Shown here one piece after another: positions 48,437 through 56,774 of a stretch of DNA of 64,000 bases (positions are counted from its first letter, which is position 1; each line of letters starts with the position of its first letter). The translations under genes and the position numbers were made by a program. The stretch is from Rhodanobacteraceae bacterium (lineage in GTDB: Bacteria; Pseudomonadota; Gammaproteobacteria; Xanthomonadales; Rhodanobacteraceae), in the NCBI GenBank assembly GCA_004299705.1, contig SCQS01000032.1, positions 121,342 through 185,341 on the forward strand, in the 5' to 3' direction. Under the pieces are notes generated by a model. That model saw only the letters and a program-made list of their open reading frames with translations. It searched no databases and was not told the origin of the DNA.

Positions 48437-49696
48437 TTACATGTTCGCGAAGCGCGTCGGCGCATAGGGCGCCGGGTCGAGCTCGGGCTTGTCGCCGGCC
48501 ACCAGCGACGCGACCAGTTCCGCGGTCGCCGCACTCATGCTGACGCCCAACATGCCGTGTCCGGTCGCAAGCATCAGGTTGTTCCAGCGCTTGACCGGCC
48601 CGATCAACGGCACCTCGTCCACGCACATCGGCCGCCAACCCCACCATTCCTCGCGCAGCTCCGTGCCCACGGGTGCGCGCAGGTACCCGGCCGCGCCGCG
48701 TTTCAACGCATCCAGCCGGGTGTGGTTGAGGCGTTCGTCGTAACCCGAGAACTCCATCGTGCTGCCGAGTCGATAACCCGAACCCCACGCGGTCACGCAC
48801 ACGCTGGGTTCGCGCAGCACCAGCGCATGCCGCGGACACGGATCGGGGCGCGACATCGTGATGGAATAACCCTTGCCGGGCTGGATCGGCACCCTGAGGT
48901 CGAGCCGCGCCGCGATCGGCGGCGTCCACGCGCCCAGCGCCAGCAGGATGCGTTCGCCGGCAAACTCGCCGCGCGCCGTGCGCACCGTGGTCACGCGCTG
49001 GCCGCTGCAAGCGAACCCCTCGATCGCGGCCCCGCTTTCGATTACCCCGCCGCACTCGCGCACGCGGCGTGCAAGCCCCTCGACCAGTTTGTCGGGACGC
49101 AGCTGGGCGTCGTCGGGGTGCAGGATGCCGCCCGCCACGCCCGGCAACAGCGCGGGTTCCAGCGCTTCCACTTCGTCGGCACGCAGGGCCGTCGCGGCGA
49201 TACCCAGGCGATGCAGCCAATCGACCTCGCCCAGCTCGTGCGCGAGCGTGCGCGGGTCGCGATAGACGATCAAGTTGCCCGCGGGCGCGTACTCGCACTC
49301 GATGCCTTCCTCCACCAGCACGCGCGGCAGCAAGGTCCACGACCGCTGCAGGATCGCAGCCCGCGCGAGCGCGGCGCGTTCGGCCAGGGCCAGGTTGCAA
49401 CGACGCGCGAAGCCGAGCAGCCAGCGCCAGCGATCCCAGTCGGGACGCGGATTGACATACAGCGGCGCGTCGCGGCGCAACATCCAGTGCACGGCCTTCC
49501 ACGGCATGCCGGGCACGGTCAGGGGAATCGCGTGGCTGGGGGTCAGGGTGCCGCAATTGCCGTGCGACGCGCCGCAACCGGGTTCGCCCCGGTCGAGTAC
49601 CCGTACCGACACGCCCCGGCGCAGCAGCGCCAGCGCGCAGGCAAGTCCGATCACGCCGCCACCCAGCACCAGAACGTCACTACGCACTGCATCCAT
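48437..49696 (-). CDS. dadA: D-amino-acid dehydrogenase (DadA-like FAD oxidoreductase)
   Basis: A 419-residue flavoprotein that would oxidise D-alanine to pyruvate at the membrane and pass electrons to quinone. The FAD fingerprint is V-L-G-G-G-V-I-G near 10-17. G-C-G-A-S-H-G-N-C-G-T is the DadA-type motif. G-W-R-P-M-C-V-D-E-V-P-L-I-G and A-T-G-H-G-M-L-G-V-S-M lie near the C-terminus. Length is close to E. coli DadA (432). It is not in an operon with alr/dadX here, as dnaB and a repeat intervene. The D-amino-acid substrate range is inferred. Confidence 0.9.
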   Translation of the reverse strand: MDAVRSDVLVLGGGVIGLACALALLRRGVSVRVLDRGEPGCGASHGNCGTLTPSHAIPLTVPGMPWKAVHWMLRRDAPLYVNPRPDWDRWRWLLGFARRCNLALAERAALARAAILQRSWTLLPRVLVEEGIECEYAPAGNLIVYRDPRTLAHELGEVDWLHRLGIAATALRADEVEALEPALLPGVAGGILHPDDAQLRPDKLVEGLARRVRECGGVIESGAAIEGFACSGQRVTTVRTARGEFAGERILLALGAWTPPIAARLDLRVPIQPGKGYSITMSRPDPCPRHALVLREPSVCVTAWGSGYRLGSTMEFSGYDERLNHTRLDALKRGAAGYLRAPVGTELREEWWGWRPMCVDEVPLIGPVKRWNNLMLATGHGMLGVSMSAATAELVASLVAGDKPELDPAPYAPTRFANM

Positions 49697-49914
49697 CCGG
49701 ACATTTTAAGTCCGGGTCGCGATTTTTCGCACGCACCGTCGTCGGCCGTGCCCGCGCGCGTCACATTGCGCCGTGCCGTGCGCCCCGCACAGCTCAAACG
49801 CCGCCCGGACCGCCGGTGCGCACGGCCGTCGGCCTCTGCCCAGCCTGCATACCGCGTCACGCCTTGGGTTGGCATCATTCGTGCTTGGATCGTGACACTA
49901 CAGAGGGAATCCAC

Positions 49915-50205
49915 ATGAACACGCTCAACGACACCGATTTCTGCAGCGTTCCCGAGGTCTTGCTGATGCTGCGCGCGCCCGGCGCGGGCTGGCTGGCGAC
50001 GCTGCTGTCCGCGCTGGACGAAGCCAGCCGCGACCCCGACTTCAATGCCTGCCACCGCGCGATCCTGGCCCGCTGCCTCGACGAGCAGGCGGTACCGGTC
50101 GCGATCGCCGAAGCCGCGCGCCAGCGCACGATCCAGTTCGAGGAAGTGCTGTCGGCGACCATGCAGGACGACCAGCGAGCCATGGACCAACGGGTCGCTT
50201 GCTGA
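49915..50205 (+). CDS. Small protein of unknown function
   Basis: A 96-residue acidic, mostly helical protein with no recognised domain, signal peptide or membrane segment. A clear ribosome site (AGAGGGAA) lies six bases before the ATG at 49915, and codon use resembles the neighbours, so it is probably real. Two Cys lie in the middle (F-N-A-C and A-R-C-L), one is near the start and one is the last residue. It overlaps the frame of the next gene's upstream region. The 218 bp before it (49697-49914) hold no other gene. Confidence 0.65.
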   Translation: MNTLNDTDFCSVPEVLLMLRAPGAGWLATLLSALDEASRDPDFNACHRAILARCLDEQAVPVAIAEAARQRTIQFEEVLSATMQDDQRAMDQRVAC

Positions 50206-50363
50206 AGCCCCCTCAGCGATTGTCCGTAGCGCTGCGCGCTGGACGCGACCGGCGCCATCGGTTACCGTCGCGTTGCCCGCCGCAGCCACGTCCGCAGTTC
50301 GATGCCCGCCAACCAGCAACCTTCGTCGCGGTACTCTTCCGCACGCCAGCGGGGCGTCCGGGG

Positions 50364-50891
50364 TTGATCGCGGCCCGCCATCTCATCCGGCTTGCCGCGC
50401 TGGCGCTGGTCGCATGCCTGGCAGCCTGCAGTACCGTCAGTCCGGTGCGGTCGCCGGTCGGGCCCATCTCCGCACCACCCTCCACGGTCGCCAACAATGT
50501 ACTGATCCGCGCGATCGGCCTGGTCGGCACGCCGTACCACTGGGGCGGCAACACGCCCGAATCCGGTTTCGATTGCTCGGGCCTGGTCGACTACGTGTTC
50601 CGCACCGAAGCCGGCATCGACCTGCCGCGCACCTCGCGCGAGATCGCAGCGCTGGACGCGCCCAGGATATCGATCAAGCATCTCAAGGCCGGCGACCTGC
50701 TGTTCTTCGGCCACCGTCACCACGTCAACCATGTGGCCATCTATGTCGGCAACGGGCGTTTCGTCAACGCGCCCGATACCGGCGGTACCGTCCGGCTGGA
50801 TCGGCTGGACGGCTATTACTGGCGCGACCACTACCTGTTCGCCAAACGCGTGCTCACGCCAAGCGTGCGCGCCGCGCTCGCGGCGAACTGA
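50364..50891 (+). CDS. NlpC/P60 family lipoprotein (peptidoglycan endopeptidase)
   Basis: The protein has about 175 residues. A lipoprotein signal peptide ends in L-A-A-C. The catalytic domain has D-C-S-G-L-V (Cys nucleophile), H-V-N-H-V-A-I-Y-V-G (His) and a following polar residue. It resembles E. coli Spr/MepS and NlpC, which cut cross-links in peptidoglycan. The start is uncertain: the TTG at 50364 after GGGG gives a clean signal peptide. A TTG at 50199 would add a non-signal extension of 55 residues that overlaps the previous gene and is less likely. Confidence 0.87.
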   Translation: MIAARHLIRLAALALVACLAACSTVSPVRSPVGPISAPPSTVANNVLIRAIGLVGTPYHWGGNTPESGFDCSGLVDYVFRTEAGIDLPRTSREIAALDAPRISIKHLKAGDLLFFGHRHHVNHVAIYVGNGRFVNAPDTGGTVRLDRLDGYYWRDHYLFAKRVLTPSVRAALAAN

Positions 50892-50962
50892 CCCGCGCGC
50901 GGGATGCGCACCACGCCGTTCGCCGCCCCGCGCTGCGGGCAGCCCGTTCCCCGGAATCCACG

Positions 50963-51367
50963 ATGCAGAACTTCACCTTGCTGATCGGACGCCTGGGCCT
51001 GTCGCTGATCTTCATCCTGTCGGGGATCGGCAAGCTCACGGCCTACGGCGCCACCGCCAAACTGCTGGTGGCGCACGGCCTGCCACCCGGGCTGCTGCCA
51101 CTGGTGATCTTCGCCGAGCTGGGCGGCGGCCTCGCAATCCTGTGCGGCCTTTTGACGCGCTGGGCCGCAGCCGGTCTGTTCATCTACTGCATCCTCACGG
51201 CGGTGATCTTCCACGGCCACTTCGCCGACCACGAGCAGTGGATCAACTTCATGAAGAACCTCGCGATCGCCGGCGGCTTCCTGGTGCTGGCCGTGCATGG
51301 CGCGGGCGGCCTGTCGCTGGATGCATGGCTGCGCCGACGCAAGCAACGGCAGAAGATTTTTTTCTGA
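50963..51367 (+). CDS. DoxX family membrane protein
   Basis: A 134-residue integral membrane protein with four hydrophobic helices. The DoxX pattern G-R-L-G-L-S-L-I-F-I-L-S-G-I-G-K-L is at the N-terminus. A-E-L-G-G-G-L-A-I-L-C-G and a conserved H-G-H-F in the third helix region follow. The C-terminus is basic. Members occur in quinone- or thiosulfate-linked redox systems; the exact role here is unknown. Confidence 0.9.
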   Translation: MQNFTLLIGRLGLSLIFILSGIGKLTAYGATAKLLVAHGLPPGLLPLVIFAELGGGLAILCGLLTRWAAAGLFIYCILTAVIFHGHFADHEQWINFMKNLAIAGGFLVLAVHGAGGLSLDAWLRRRKQRQKIFF

Positions 51368-51371
51368 GACG

Positions 51372-51405
51372 TTACTTGTGCGATCGTCCCTGATCGCCGC
51401 CTCAT
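51372..51405. repeat. Dispersed repeat, family C, partial copy 4
   Basis: Only the left end is present (TTACTTGTGCGATCGTCCCT and the following GATCGCC). It is followed directly by a family D copy, so two repeat families are juxtaposed here. Confidence 0.75.
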
Positions 51406-51433
51406 CGTTGCGCGCGATGTTCGTCTCGTCATT

Positions 51434-51553
51434 ACCCCCTTCGGGACGAAGGAGGTCGCGCGCCTTGGCGCGCGGAGGGATGCCCGCCTCGGTTGCACGG
51501 CACAAAAGCCATCCCCCTCGCTCCCCCTTCCTGCGGAAGGAGGGAAGCAAAGC
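51434..51553. repeat. Dispersed repeat, family D, copy 4
   Basis: A full copy: the CCCCCTTCGGGACGAAGGAG hairpin, the GCGCGCCTTGGCGCGC hairpin, the GGATGC segment, CATCCCCCTC and the CCCCCTTCCTGCGGAAGGAG hairpin. It separates doxX from slyD (convergent genes). Confidence 0.85.
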
Positions 51554-51562
51554 ATGCCGCAA

Positions 51563-52063
51563 TCAGCCGTGCGCGTGCCCGTCGCCAGGATGCGCATGTC
51601 CGTGCTGCAATTCCTCGGGCGCGGCGGCGCGCACATCGGTGACCTCGATGTCGAAGTGCAGGGTCTTGCCGGCCAGCGGGTGGTTGTGGTCGACGTCGAT
51701 CGAACTCATCCCGACCTTGTGCACGGTCACGAGGCGCTGGCCGCCATCCTTGGTTTGCAGCACCGTGGTCATGCCGGGCTTGAGGCGCTGGGCGTTCTGG
51801 AAATACTTTTTCGGCACGCGCTGCAGCAGGCCTTCCTGGCGCTCGCCGTAAGCGTCCTCGGGCGCGATGTCGACCTCGAACTTCTCGCCGGGTTCGCGCC
51901 CGGTCAGCGCCTTCTCGACACCCGGCACCAGCTGGCCGTGGCCCAGCAACGCCAGCATCGGCTCGCCGCGCTTGCGCGAATCGTCGAACGGCTCGGCCGC
52001 GGCATCGACCGCGTCGCGCACGCTGTAATGGAAACTCACCACGGAATCTTTTTCTGCACGCAT
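51563..52063 (-). CDS. slyD: FKBP-type peptidyl-prolyl isomerase SlyD
   Basis: The 166-residue foldase has an FKBP domain (V-S-F-H-Y-S-V-R-D; G-H-G-Q-L-V-P-G-V-E) with the inserted IF chaperone domain (about 70-120). A-G-K-T-L-H-F-D-I-E closes the FKBP fold. The short C-terminal tail is His/Gly-rich (H-G-H-A-H...H-A-H-G) and would bind nickel, a reduced version of the E. coli SlyD tail used in hydrogenase maturation. The ATG at 52063 is preferred over 52075. Confidence 0.94.
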   Translation of the reverse strand: MRAEKDSVVSFHYSVRDAVDAAAEPFDDSRKRGEPMLALLGHGQLVPGVEKALTGREPGEKFEVDIAPEDAYGERQEGLLQRVPKKYFQNAQRLKPGMTTVLQTKDGGQRLVTVHKVGMSSIDVDHNHPLAGKTLHFDIEVTDVRAAAPEELQHGHAHPGDGHAHG

Positions 52064-52071
52064 CGAACGGA

Positions 52072-53337
52072 TCACTCGGAGATCGGCAAGCCGCCCATGC
52101 TAGCGGCGTCCGCGGCGCCGGTCACGCCGAACCGCACCCCGCGCGCTTCCGGCCCGAACCACGTCAGCAAGGCCAGCAGCACCGCCACCACCGCGATCCA
52201 GACCGCCTGCACGATCGCGTAATCGCCACCGTTCAAATGGGCGATCCTGGTCATCGCATAGACGGTCCACGCTACCAGCAGGTTGCCGATCTGGTAGGCG
52301 AAGCCCGGGAGGGTGCCGCGCACGTCGTCCGGCGACAGTTCGTTCAGATAGCTCGGCACCACGCCCCAGGCGCCCTGCACCGCGATCTGGATCCAGAACG
52401 CACCGATCGCCAGCAGCGCGATCGAACCGCCGTAGCTCCATAGCGGAATCGCGGGCAGCGCCAGCAGGCTCGCGATTGTCATCGCGCGGCGCCGGCCGAT
52501 CTTCTCCGACCACTGTCCGAAGGTCAGACCACCGACCAGCGCGCCGAGATTCAGGATGATCGTCAGCAGGCTTTTCACGTGGGTATCGAAATGAAGTTGC
52601 TCCTGCAGGAAGGTCGGATACACGTCCTGCGAGCCGTGGCTGAAGGCGTTGAACACCGCCATCAGCACGATCATGTAGGCGAACAGTTTCCAGTGCCCGC
52701 GCATCGTCTCCCGGATCCCGCGCCGCACGCCGGCGTGTTCGCGCGCCTCGAACACCGGCGACTCCGGCACGCTGCGGCGCAGGTACAACACCAGCAGCGC
52801 CGGCAACACGCCCAGCACGAACATGCCGCGCCAGCCGATCGAGTTGAAGAGCAGGCCGTAGGCGATCGCGCACAGCAGGTAACCGCAGGGATAGCCCGAC
52901 TGCAGGATGCCGGAGACGATGCCGCGCGAGCTGGCGGGGATCGATTCCATCGCCAGCGACGCGCCGGTGCCCCACTCGCCGCCCATCGCGATGCCGAACA
53001 GCGAGCGCAGCACCAGCAGCACGGCGAGCGATGGCGCGAACGCGCAGGCGAGCCCCAGCACCGAATACAGCGTGACATCGATCATCAGGATGCGACGCCG
53101 CCCGTAGCGGTCGGCGAGGCGTCCGAAAATCAAGGCCCCCAGCGGCCGGAACGCCAGGGTCAGCAGCAGCGCGATGGCGACATCCGGCAACGGAACGTGG
53201 AAGCTCTGCGCCACCGCCGGCATCACCATCACCAGCAGAAAATAGTCGAACGCGTCCAGCGTCCAGCCGAGAAAAGTTGCGGCCACGGTATGGCGCTGGG
53301 TGCGGTCGAGTGCGCGCAGTTCGGCAAGGGCGGTCAT
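52072..53337 (-). CDS. MFS transporter (sugar/carboxylate:H+ symporter type)
   Basis: A 421-residue permease with 12 predicted helices. The MFS motif between helices 2 and 3 is [11 protein letters not shown], a second is [11 protein letters not shown], and R-S-V-P-E-S-P is at the centre. The [15 protein letters not shown]-terminal pattern is typical of the sialate/lactate/aromatic-acid symporter subfamilies. The substrate is unknown. The start at 53337 has GCGGAA seven bases upstream; 53358 is possible. slyD follows after 8 bases. Confidence 0.88.
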   Translation of the reverse strand: MTALAELRALDRTQRHTVAATFLGWTLDAFDYFLLVMVMPAVAQSFHVPLPDVAIALLLTLAFRPLGALIFGRLADRYGRRRILMIDVTLYSVLGLACAFAPSLAVLLVLRSLFGIAMGGEWGTGASLAMESIPASSRGIVSGILQSGYPCGYLLCAIAYGLLFNSIGWRGMFVLGVLPALLVLYLRRSVPESPVFEAREHAGVRRGIRETMRGHWKLFAYMIVLMAVFNAFSHGSQDVYPTFLQEQLHFDTHVKSLLTIILNLGALVGGLTFGQWSEKIGRRRAMTIASLLALPAIPLWSYGGSIALLAIGAFWIQIAVQGAWGVVPSYLNELSPDDVRGTLPGFAYQIGNLLVAWTVYAMTRIAHLNGGDYAIVQAVWIAVVAVLLALLTWFGPEARGVRFGVTGAADAASMGGLPISE

Positions 53338-53418
53338 GGACGGTTCCGCTGCAGGCATGGGAACGCGAGCATACCCGCGCGCGCGGGATGCGCACCACGC
53401 CACGACTACAATGGAGCG

Positions 53419-53904
53419 ATGAGCATGGAATCCTCCGCGACAACGCAGTCGATCGACCAGCTGGCCGATCGCATCGACGCCCTGCTGCCGCAAACCCAAT
53501 GCGGCCGCTGCGGCTACCCGGCCTGCCGGCCGTACGCGGTGGCGATCGCGCACGGCGAGGCCGCGATCAATCGCTGCCCGCCCGGCGGCATGGACGGCGT
53601 GCGTGCGTTGGCACGGTTGACGGGTTTGCCGGTGTTGCCGCTCGACCCGGAATGCGGCATCGAGGCGCCGCCACGCGTCGCGTTGATCGACGAAGCCGTG
53701 TGCATCGGCTGCACCAAATGCATCCAGGCCTGTCCGGTGGACGCGATCGTGGGTGCCAACAAACTGATGCACACGGTCGTCGCCGATCTCTGCACCGGCT
53801 GCGAGCTGTGCATCGCGCCCTGCCCGGTCGATTGCATCGCGATGGTGCCGGCATCCGACGCGACGCAACGCCTGCCACGCCCCGAATTGCCATGTCCGCC
53901 ATGA
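53419..53904 (+). CDS. rnfB: RnfB-like electron-transport iron-sulfur protein
   Basis: A 161-residue protein. The C-G-R-C-G-Y-P-A-C...C motif is the RnfB [4Fe-4S] module. Two bacterial ferredoxin motifs follow: [12 protein letters not shown] and [12 protein letters not shown]. The N-terminal membrane helix of classical RnfB is missing, so it is probably soluble. No RnfA, D, G or E is nearby. Its stop overlaps the next gene (ATG at 53892), and nth closes the cluster, as nth follows rnf/rsx in E. coli. It may feed electrons to a non-Rnf partner or to the Fe-S cluster of Nth (speculative). Confidence 0.88.
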   Translation: MSMESSATTQSIDQLADRIDALLPQTQCGRCGYPACRPYAVAIAHGEAAINRCPPGGMDGVRALARLTGLPVLPLDPECGIEAPPRVALIDEAVCIGCTKCIQACPVDAIVGANKLMHTVVADLCTGCELCIAPCPVDCIAMVPASDATQRLPRPELPCPP

Positions 53905-54920
53905 ACACCGGACGTGCACGCTGGCTGGTACGGACCGCGTGGATCGTCGGCATCGTGCTGTTCTGCATCGTCTGGCCGGGACTCGAATACCCGAACTTCG
54001 ACATCGAACCGCAGGAGCGCGCCAAGGCCTTCCTGCAACTGTTGCTGCTGCACGGGTCGTGGCTGCTGTGGCCGTTGCTGGTGCAATCGGCGGTCAAGGC
54101 GTGGCGGCGCTTTCGCGAGCACCGCACATGGCGCGGCACGGGCGCGACCGCCTTGGCCGTCGTGTGCGTGCTGCTGTGTTACGCGCGTTTCGTCGAACCC
54201 AATGAGCTGGTGGTGCGCCGCACCGTGATTCCGGCACCGATCGATTTGAACATCGCCGTGGTCGCCGACATCCACGTCGGTATCTACACCCGCCCGGCCA
54301 AGCTCGCGCAGGTGGTCGACCGATTGAACGCCATGCACGTCGACCTGGTGCTGTTCGCGGGCGACCTCACCTACGATCCGCCGAAGAATCTCGCCGCCGC
54401 GCTGGCGCCGTTGTGGCGATTGAACAAGCCCATGTACGCGGTGCTGGGCAACCATGACGTCGAGTTGCCGGGTCCGCCCTTGGCCAACAAGATTCATCGG
54501 GTACTGGCGGGCTCGCCGGTGCATTTCATCGAACACCGCGTCATCGATTTTCCGAGCTTCCGCCTCGCCGGCCTGTACGACTGGTGGAGCGCACGCGACG
54601 ACACCGCGTTCCTGAAAGCGCTGCCACACGACAAGCCGTTGCTGGTGCTGATGCACCAGCCGCACAGCCTGCGTGCGCTGCGTGGCGTGGATTTCGCGCT
54701 GGCGATGGCCGGCCACACCCACGGCGGCCAGGTGTACCTGCCGTGGCTCACCGACGAGGTGTTCCTGCTCACACGCGACGAGCGCTACGTGGGCGGTTAC
54801 TACGACACGCCGACCGGGAAACTGTTCGTGACCACGGGCGTCGGCGTCACCGGCGTGCCGTTGCGTTTCAACGACCCGCCGGTGATCGACGTGCTGGAAT
54901 TGCGCAAACATGGCCATTGA
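53892..54920 (+). CDS. Membrane-anchored metallophosphoesterase
   Basis: A 342-residue protein. N-terminal helices (about 12-30, 48-66 and 82-98) anchor it in the membrane. The calcineurin-like domain follows, with V-A-D-I-H-V-G, G-D-L-T-Y, G-N-H-D-V-E, M-H-Q-P-H and G-H-T-H-G-G-Q as metal ligands. It resembles YaeI/UDP-diacylglucosamine-type phosphodiesterases, but the substrate is unknown. The start overlaps rnfB by 13 bases and its end overlaps the next gene by 11, so four genes are translationally coupled. Confidence 0.88.
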   Translation: MSAMNTGRARWLVRTAWIVGIVLFCIVWPGLEYPNFDIEPQERAKAFLQLLLLHGSWLLWPLLVQSAVKAWRRFREHRTWRGTGATALAVVCVLLCYARFVEPNELVVRRTVIPAPIDLNIAVVADIHVGIYTRPAKLAQVVDRLNAMHVDLVLFAGDLTYDPPKNLAAALAPLWRLNKPMYAVLGNHDVELPGPPLANKIHRVLAGSPVHFIEHRVIDFPSFRLAGLYDWWSARDDTAFLKALPHDKPLLVLMHQPHSLRALRGVDFALAMAGHTHGGQVYLPWLTDEVFLLTRDERYVGGYYDTPTGKLFVTTGVGVTGVPLRFNDPPVIDVLELRKHGH

Positions 54921-55353
54921 AAGCGGGCACCCCACGCAACAACCCTGCGTCCATTGCGGCGAATGCGTGCGGGTGTGTCCCGATGCGCTGAACCCTGAGA
55001 CCTTGTTCTTCGCCCTGGTGCGCGACGATTTCGCGTCTGCGCGCGACGGACGCCTCGACGCCTGCAGCGAATGCCATCGCTGCGTGGAAGTGTGTCCCTC
55101 GCACATCCCCCTGCTGGACTGGTTGCGCTGGGGCAAATCGGAACAAGCAGCACGGGCCCGTGCCGAGGCCGCACGCGAACGCTATCTGGCCCGCGACGCG
55201 CGGCTCGTGCGCGAACGCGCCGAACGCGCGGCCGCCCGCCGCGAAGTCCGCCCGACCGTGGCCGCCGCGCTGCCGGCACAGACCATCAGCCATGCCGAGG
55301 TGCTGGCCGCCATCGCGCGCGGCAAAGCCCGGCGGCGCGGGAAGCATCCATGA
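54910..55353 (+). CDS. RnfC-like dicluster ferredoxin fragment
   Basis: A 147-residue protein with two 4Fe-4S motifs, C-V-H-C-G-E-C-V-R-V-C-P and C-S-E-C-H-R-C-V-E-V-C-P-S-H-I-P-L. The spacing and the C-P-S-H-I-P-L...R...K segment are those of the RnfC ferredoxin domain. The NADH/FMN-binding SLBB part of RnfC is absent. The remainder is an Arg/Ala/Glu-rich helical tail, as in the RnfC C-terminus. The overlap with both neighbours (54910-54920; ATGA with nth) shows tight coupling. It probably works with the RnfB-like protein; the partner reductase is unknown. Confidence 0.83.
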   Translation: MAIESGHPTQQPCVHCGECVRVCPDALNPETLFFALVRDDFASARDGRLDACSECHRCVEVCPSHIPLLDWLRWGKSEQAARARAEAARERYLARDARLVRERAERAAARREVRPTVAAALPAQTISHAEVLAAIARGKARRRGKHP

Positions 55354-55985
55354 AACGCGAAAACGTCGCGGAACTGTTCCGTCGCCTGCGCGAACTCGAC
55401 CCGAACCCCACCACGGAATTGGTTTGGCGCACGCCGTTCGAGCTGCTGGTGGCGGTGATCCTGTCGGCGCAGGCCACCGACGTCGGCGTCAACAAGGCGA
55501 CCCGGCGTTTGTTTCCGATCGCCAACACACCCGAAAAAATCCTCGCGCTGCGCGAGGACGGGCTGAAGCGTTACGTCTCGACGATCGGGCTATACAACGC
55601 CAAGGCGAAAAACATCATCGCGACCTGTGCCTTGCTGCTGGAACGCCACGCCGGCGAGGTGCCGCAGACGCGCGAGGCATTGGAAGCGCTGCCCGGGGTC
55701 GGCCGCAAGACCGCCAACGTCGTGCTGAACACGGTGTTCGGCGAGGCGACCATCGCGGTCGACACCCACATCTTCCGCGTCTGCAACCGCACCGGCCTCG
55801 CGCCCGGCAAGACAGTACGCGCGGTCGAGGACAAGTTGCAGAAGATCGTGCCCGACGGATACAAGCTCGGCGCGCACCACTGGCTGATCCTGCACGGCCG
55901 TTACGTGTGCACCGCACGCAAGCCGAAATGCCCCGAGTGTCCCATACGCGATCTGTGCGTATACAAATACAAGACCGTCGATTGA
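55350..55985 (+). CDS. nth: Endonuclease III
   Basis: The 211-residue DNA glycosylase/AP lyase removes oxidised pyrimidines. Seen are the helix-hairpin-helix L-P-G-V-G-R-K-T-A-N, the catalytic Lys within it, the Asp in V-D-T-H-I-F-R-V and the C-terminal [4Fe-4S] loop C-x6-C-x2-C-x5-C (C-T-A-R-K-P-K-C-P-E-C...C). Size is as in E. coli (211). Last gene of the four-gene cluster, start overlapping the previous stop. Confidence 0.97.
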   Translation: MKRENVAELFRRLRELDPNPTTELVWRTPFELLVAVILSAQATDVGVNKATRRLFPIANTPEKILALREDGLKRYVSTIGLYNAKAKNIIATCALLLERHAGEVPQTREALEALPGVGRKTANVVLNTVFGEATIAVDTHIFRVCNRTGLAPGKTVRAVEDKLQKIVPDGYKLGAHHWLILHGRYVCTARKPKCPECPIRDLCVYKYKTVD

Positions 55986-55998
55986 AACGCCCCACGGG

Positions 55999-56056
55999 TC
56001 TCCGGCAGGCCGGCTCCTACAGAAGCGGCTTTTTGTAGGAGCGCGCCTGCGCGCGA
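55999..56056. repeat. GTAG-type REP doublet (REPIN-like), copy 2
   Basis: The left unit (55999-56020) is the inverted form of GTAGGAGCCGGCCTGCCGGA. The right unit (56035-56056) is GTAGGAGCGCGCCTGCGCGC. A 14-base spacer separates them. Two inverted GTAG REPs with a short spacer form a REPIN, able to fold into one long hairpin. It lies between nth and rnt. Confidence 0.85.
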
Positions 56057-56114
56057 CCCGCCGTGCGGGCGTATCGTTCATCGTTGCGCCACAACCGGCT
56101 GCTATCCTCGCGCG

Positions 56115-56768
56115 ATGCACAAGCAGATCGAAGATTACGCGGAACACCTGTCCACGCGCTTCCGCGGCTTCCTGCCGGTGGTGGTGGACGTCGAAACCGG
56201 CGGGTTCGATGCGCGCCACGACGCCCTGCTCGAAATCGCCGCGGTGATGGTGAGCATGGACAGCGACGGCGTGCTCTCGCCCGAACCCGCGGTTTCCACC
56301 CATGTCGAAGCTTTCCCCGGTTCGCACATCGACCCCAAGGCCCTGGAGGTCAACGGCATCGATCCGGACCAGCCGCTGCGCGGCGCGGTGCCGGAACGCC
56401 TGGCGCTGGAACTGATCTTCAAGCCGGTGCGCACCGCGCTCAAGGCCTCGGGCTGCCAGCGCGCGATCCTGGTCGGCCACAACGCGGCATTCGACCTCGG
56501 CTTCCTCAACGCCGCGGTGCAACGCACCGGTCACAAGCGCAACCCGTTCCATCCGTTTTCGTGCTTCGACACCGCGACGCTGGGCGGACTTGCCTATGGC
56601 CAGACCGTGCTGTCGCGCGCCGTGCAGGCGGCGGGCTTCGAATGGAACGCCGACGAGGCGCATTCGGCGGTCTACGACGCCGAGCGCACCGCCGCCTTGT
56701 TCTGCACGATCGTCAACCGCTGGCGCCACTTCGAGGAACTGGAGCGCGAGCGGGTCGGTGTCGCCTGA
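56115..56768 (+). CDS. rnt: Ribonuclease T
   Basis: A 217-residue DEDDh 3'-5' exonuclease that trims tRNA and other stable RNA ends. Catalytic residues are seen in V-D-V-E-T-G-G-F (Exo I), H-N-A-A-F-D-L (Exo II) and H-S-A-V-Y-D-A-E (Exo III). The start M-H-K-Q-I-E-D and length fit RNase T. Stands alone after the REP doublet and converges with the glycosyltransferase gene. Confidence 0.94.
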   Translation: MHKQIEDYAEHLSTRFRGFLPVVVDVETGGFDARHDALLEIAAVMVSMDSDGVLSPEPAVSTHVEAFPGSHIDPKALEVNGIDPDQPLRGAVPERLALELIFKPVRTALKASGCQRAILVGHNAAFDLGFLNAAVQRTGHKRNPFHPFSCFDTATLGGLAYGQTVLSRAVQAAGFEWNADEAHSAVYDAERTAALFCTIVNRWRHFEELERERVGVA

Positions 56769-56774
56769 TCCGTT

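Noticed and set aside
52579..53418. Extension of the rnfB-like frame upstream through the MFS gene
   Set aside because: The stretch is antisense to the MFS transporter and His/Gln/Arg-rich; the RnfB-type sequence begins at the ATG at 53419.
53419..55353. A complete Rnf/Rsx ion-pumping complex
   Set aside because: RnfA, D, G and E and the NADH-binding part of RnfC are missing; only the ferredoxin-like parts are present.
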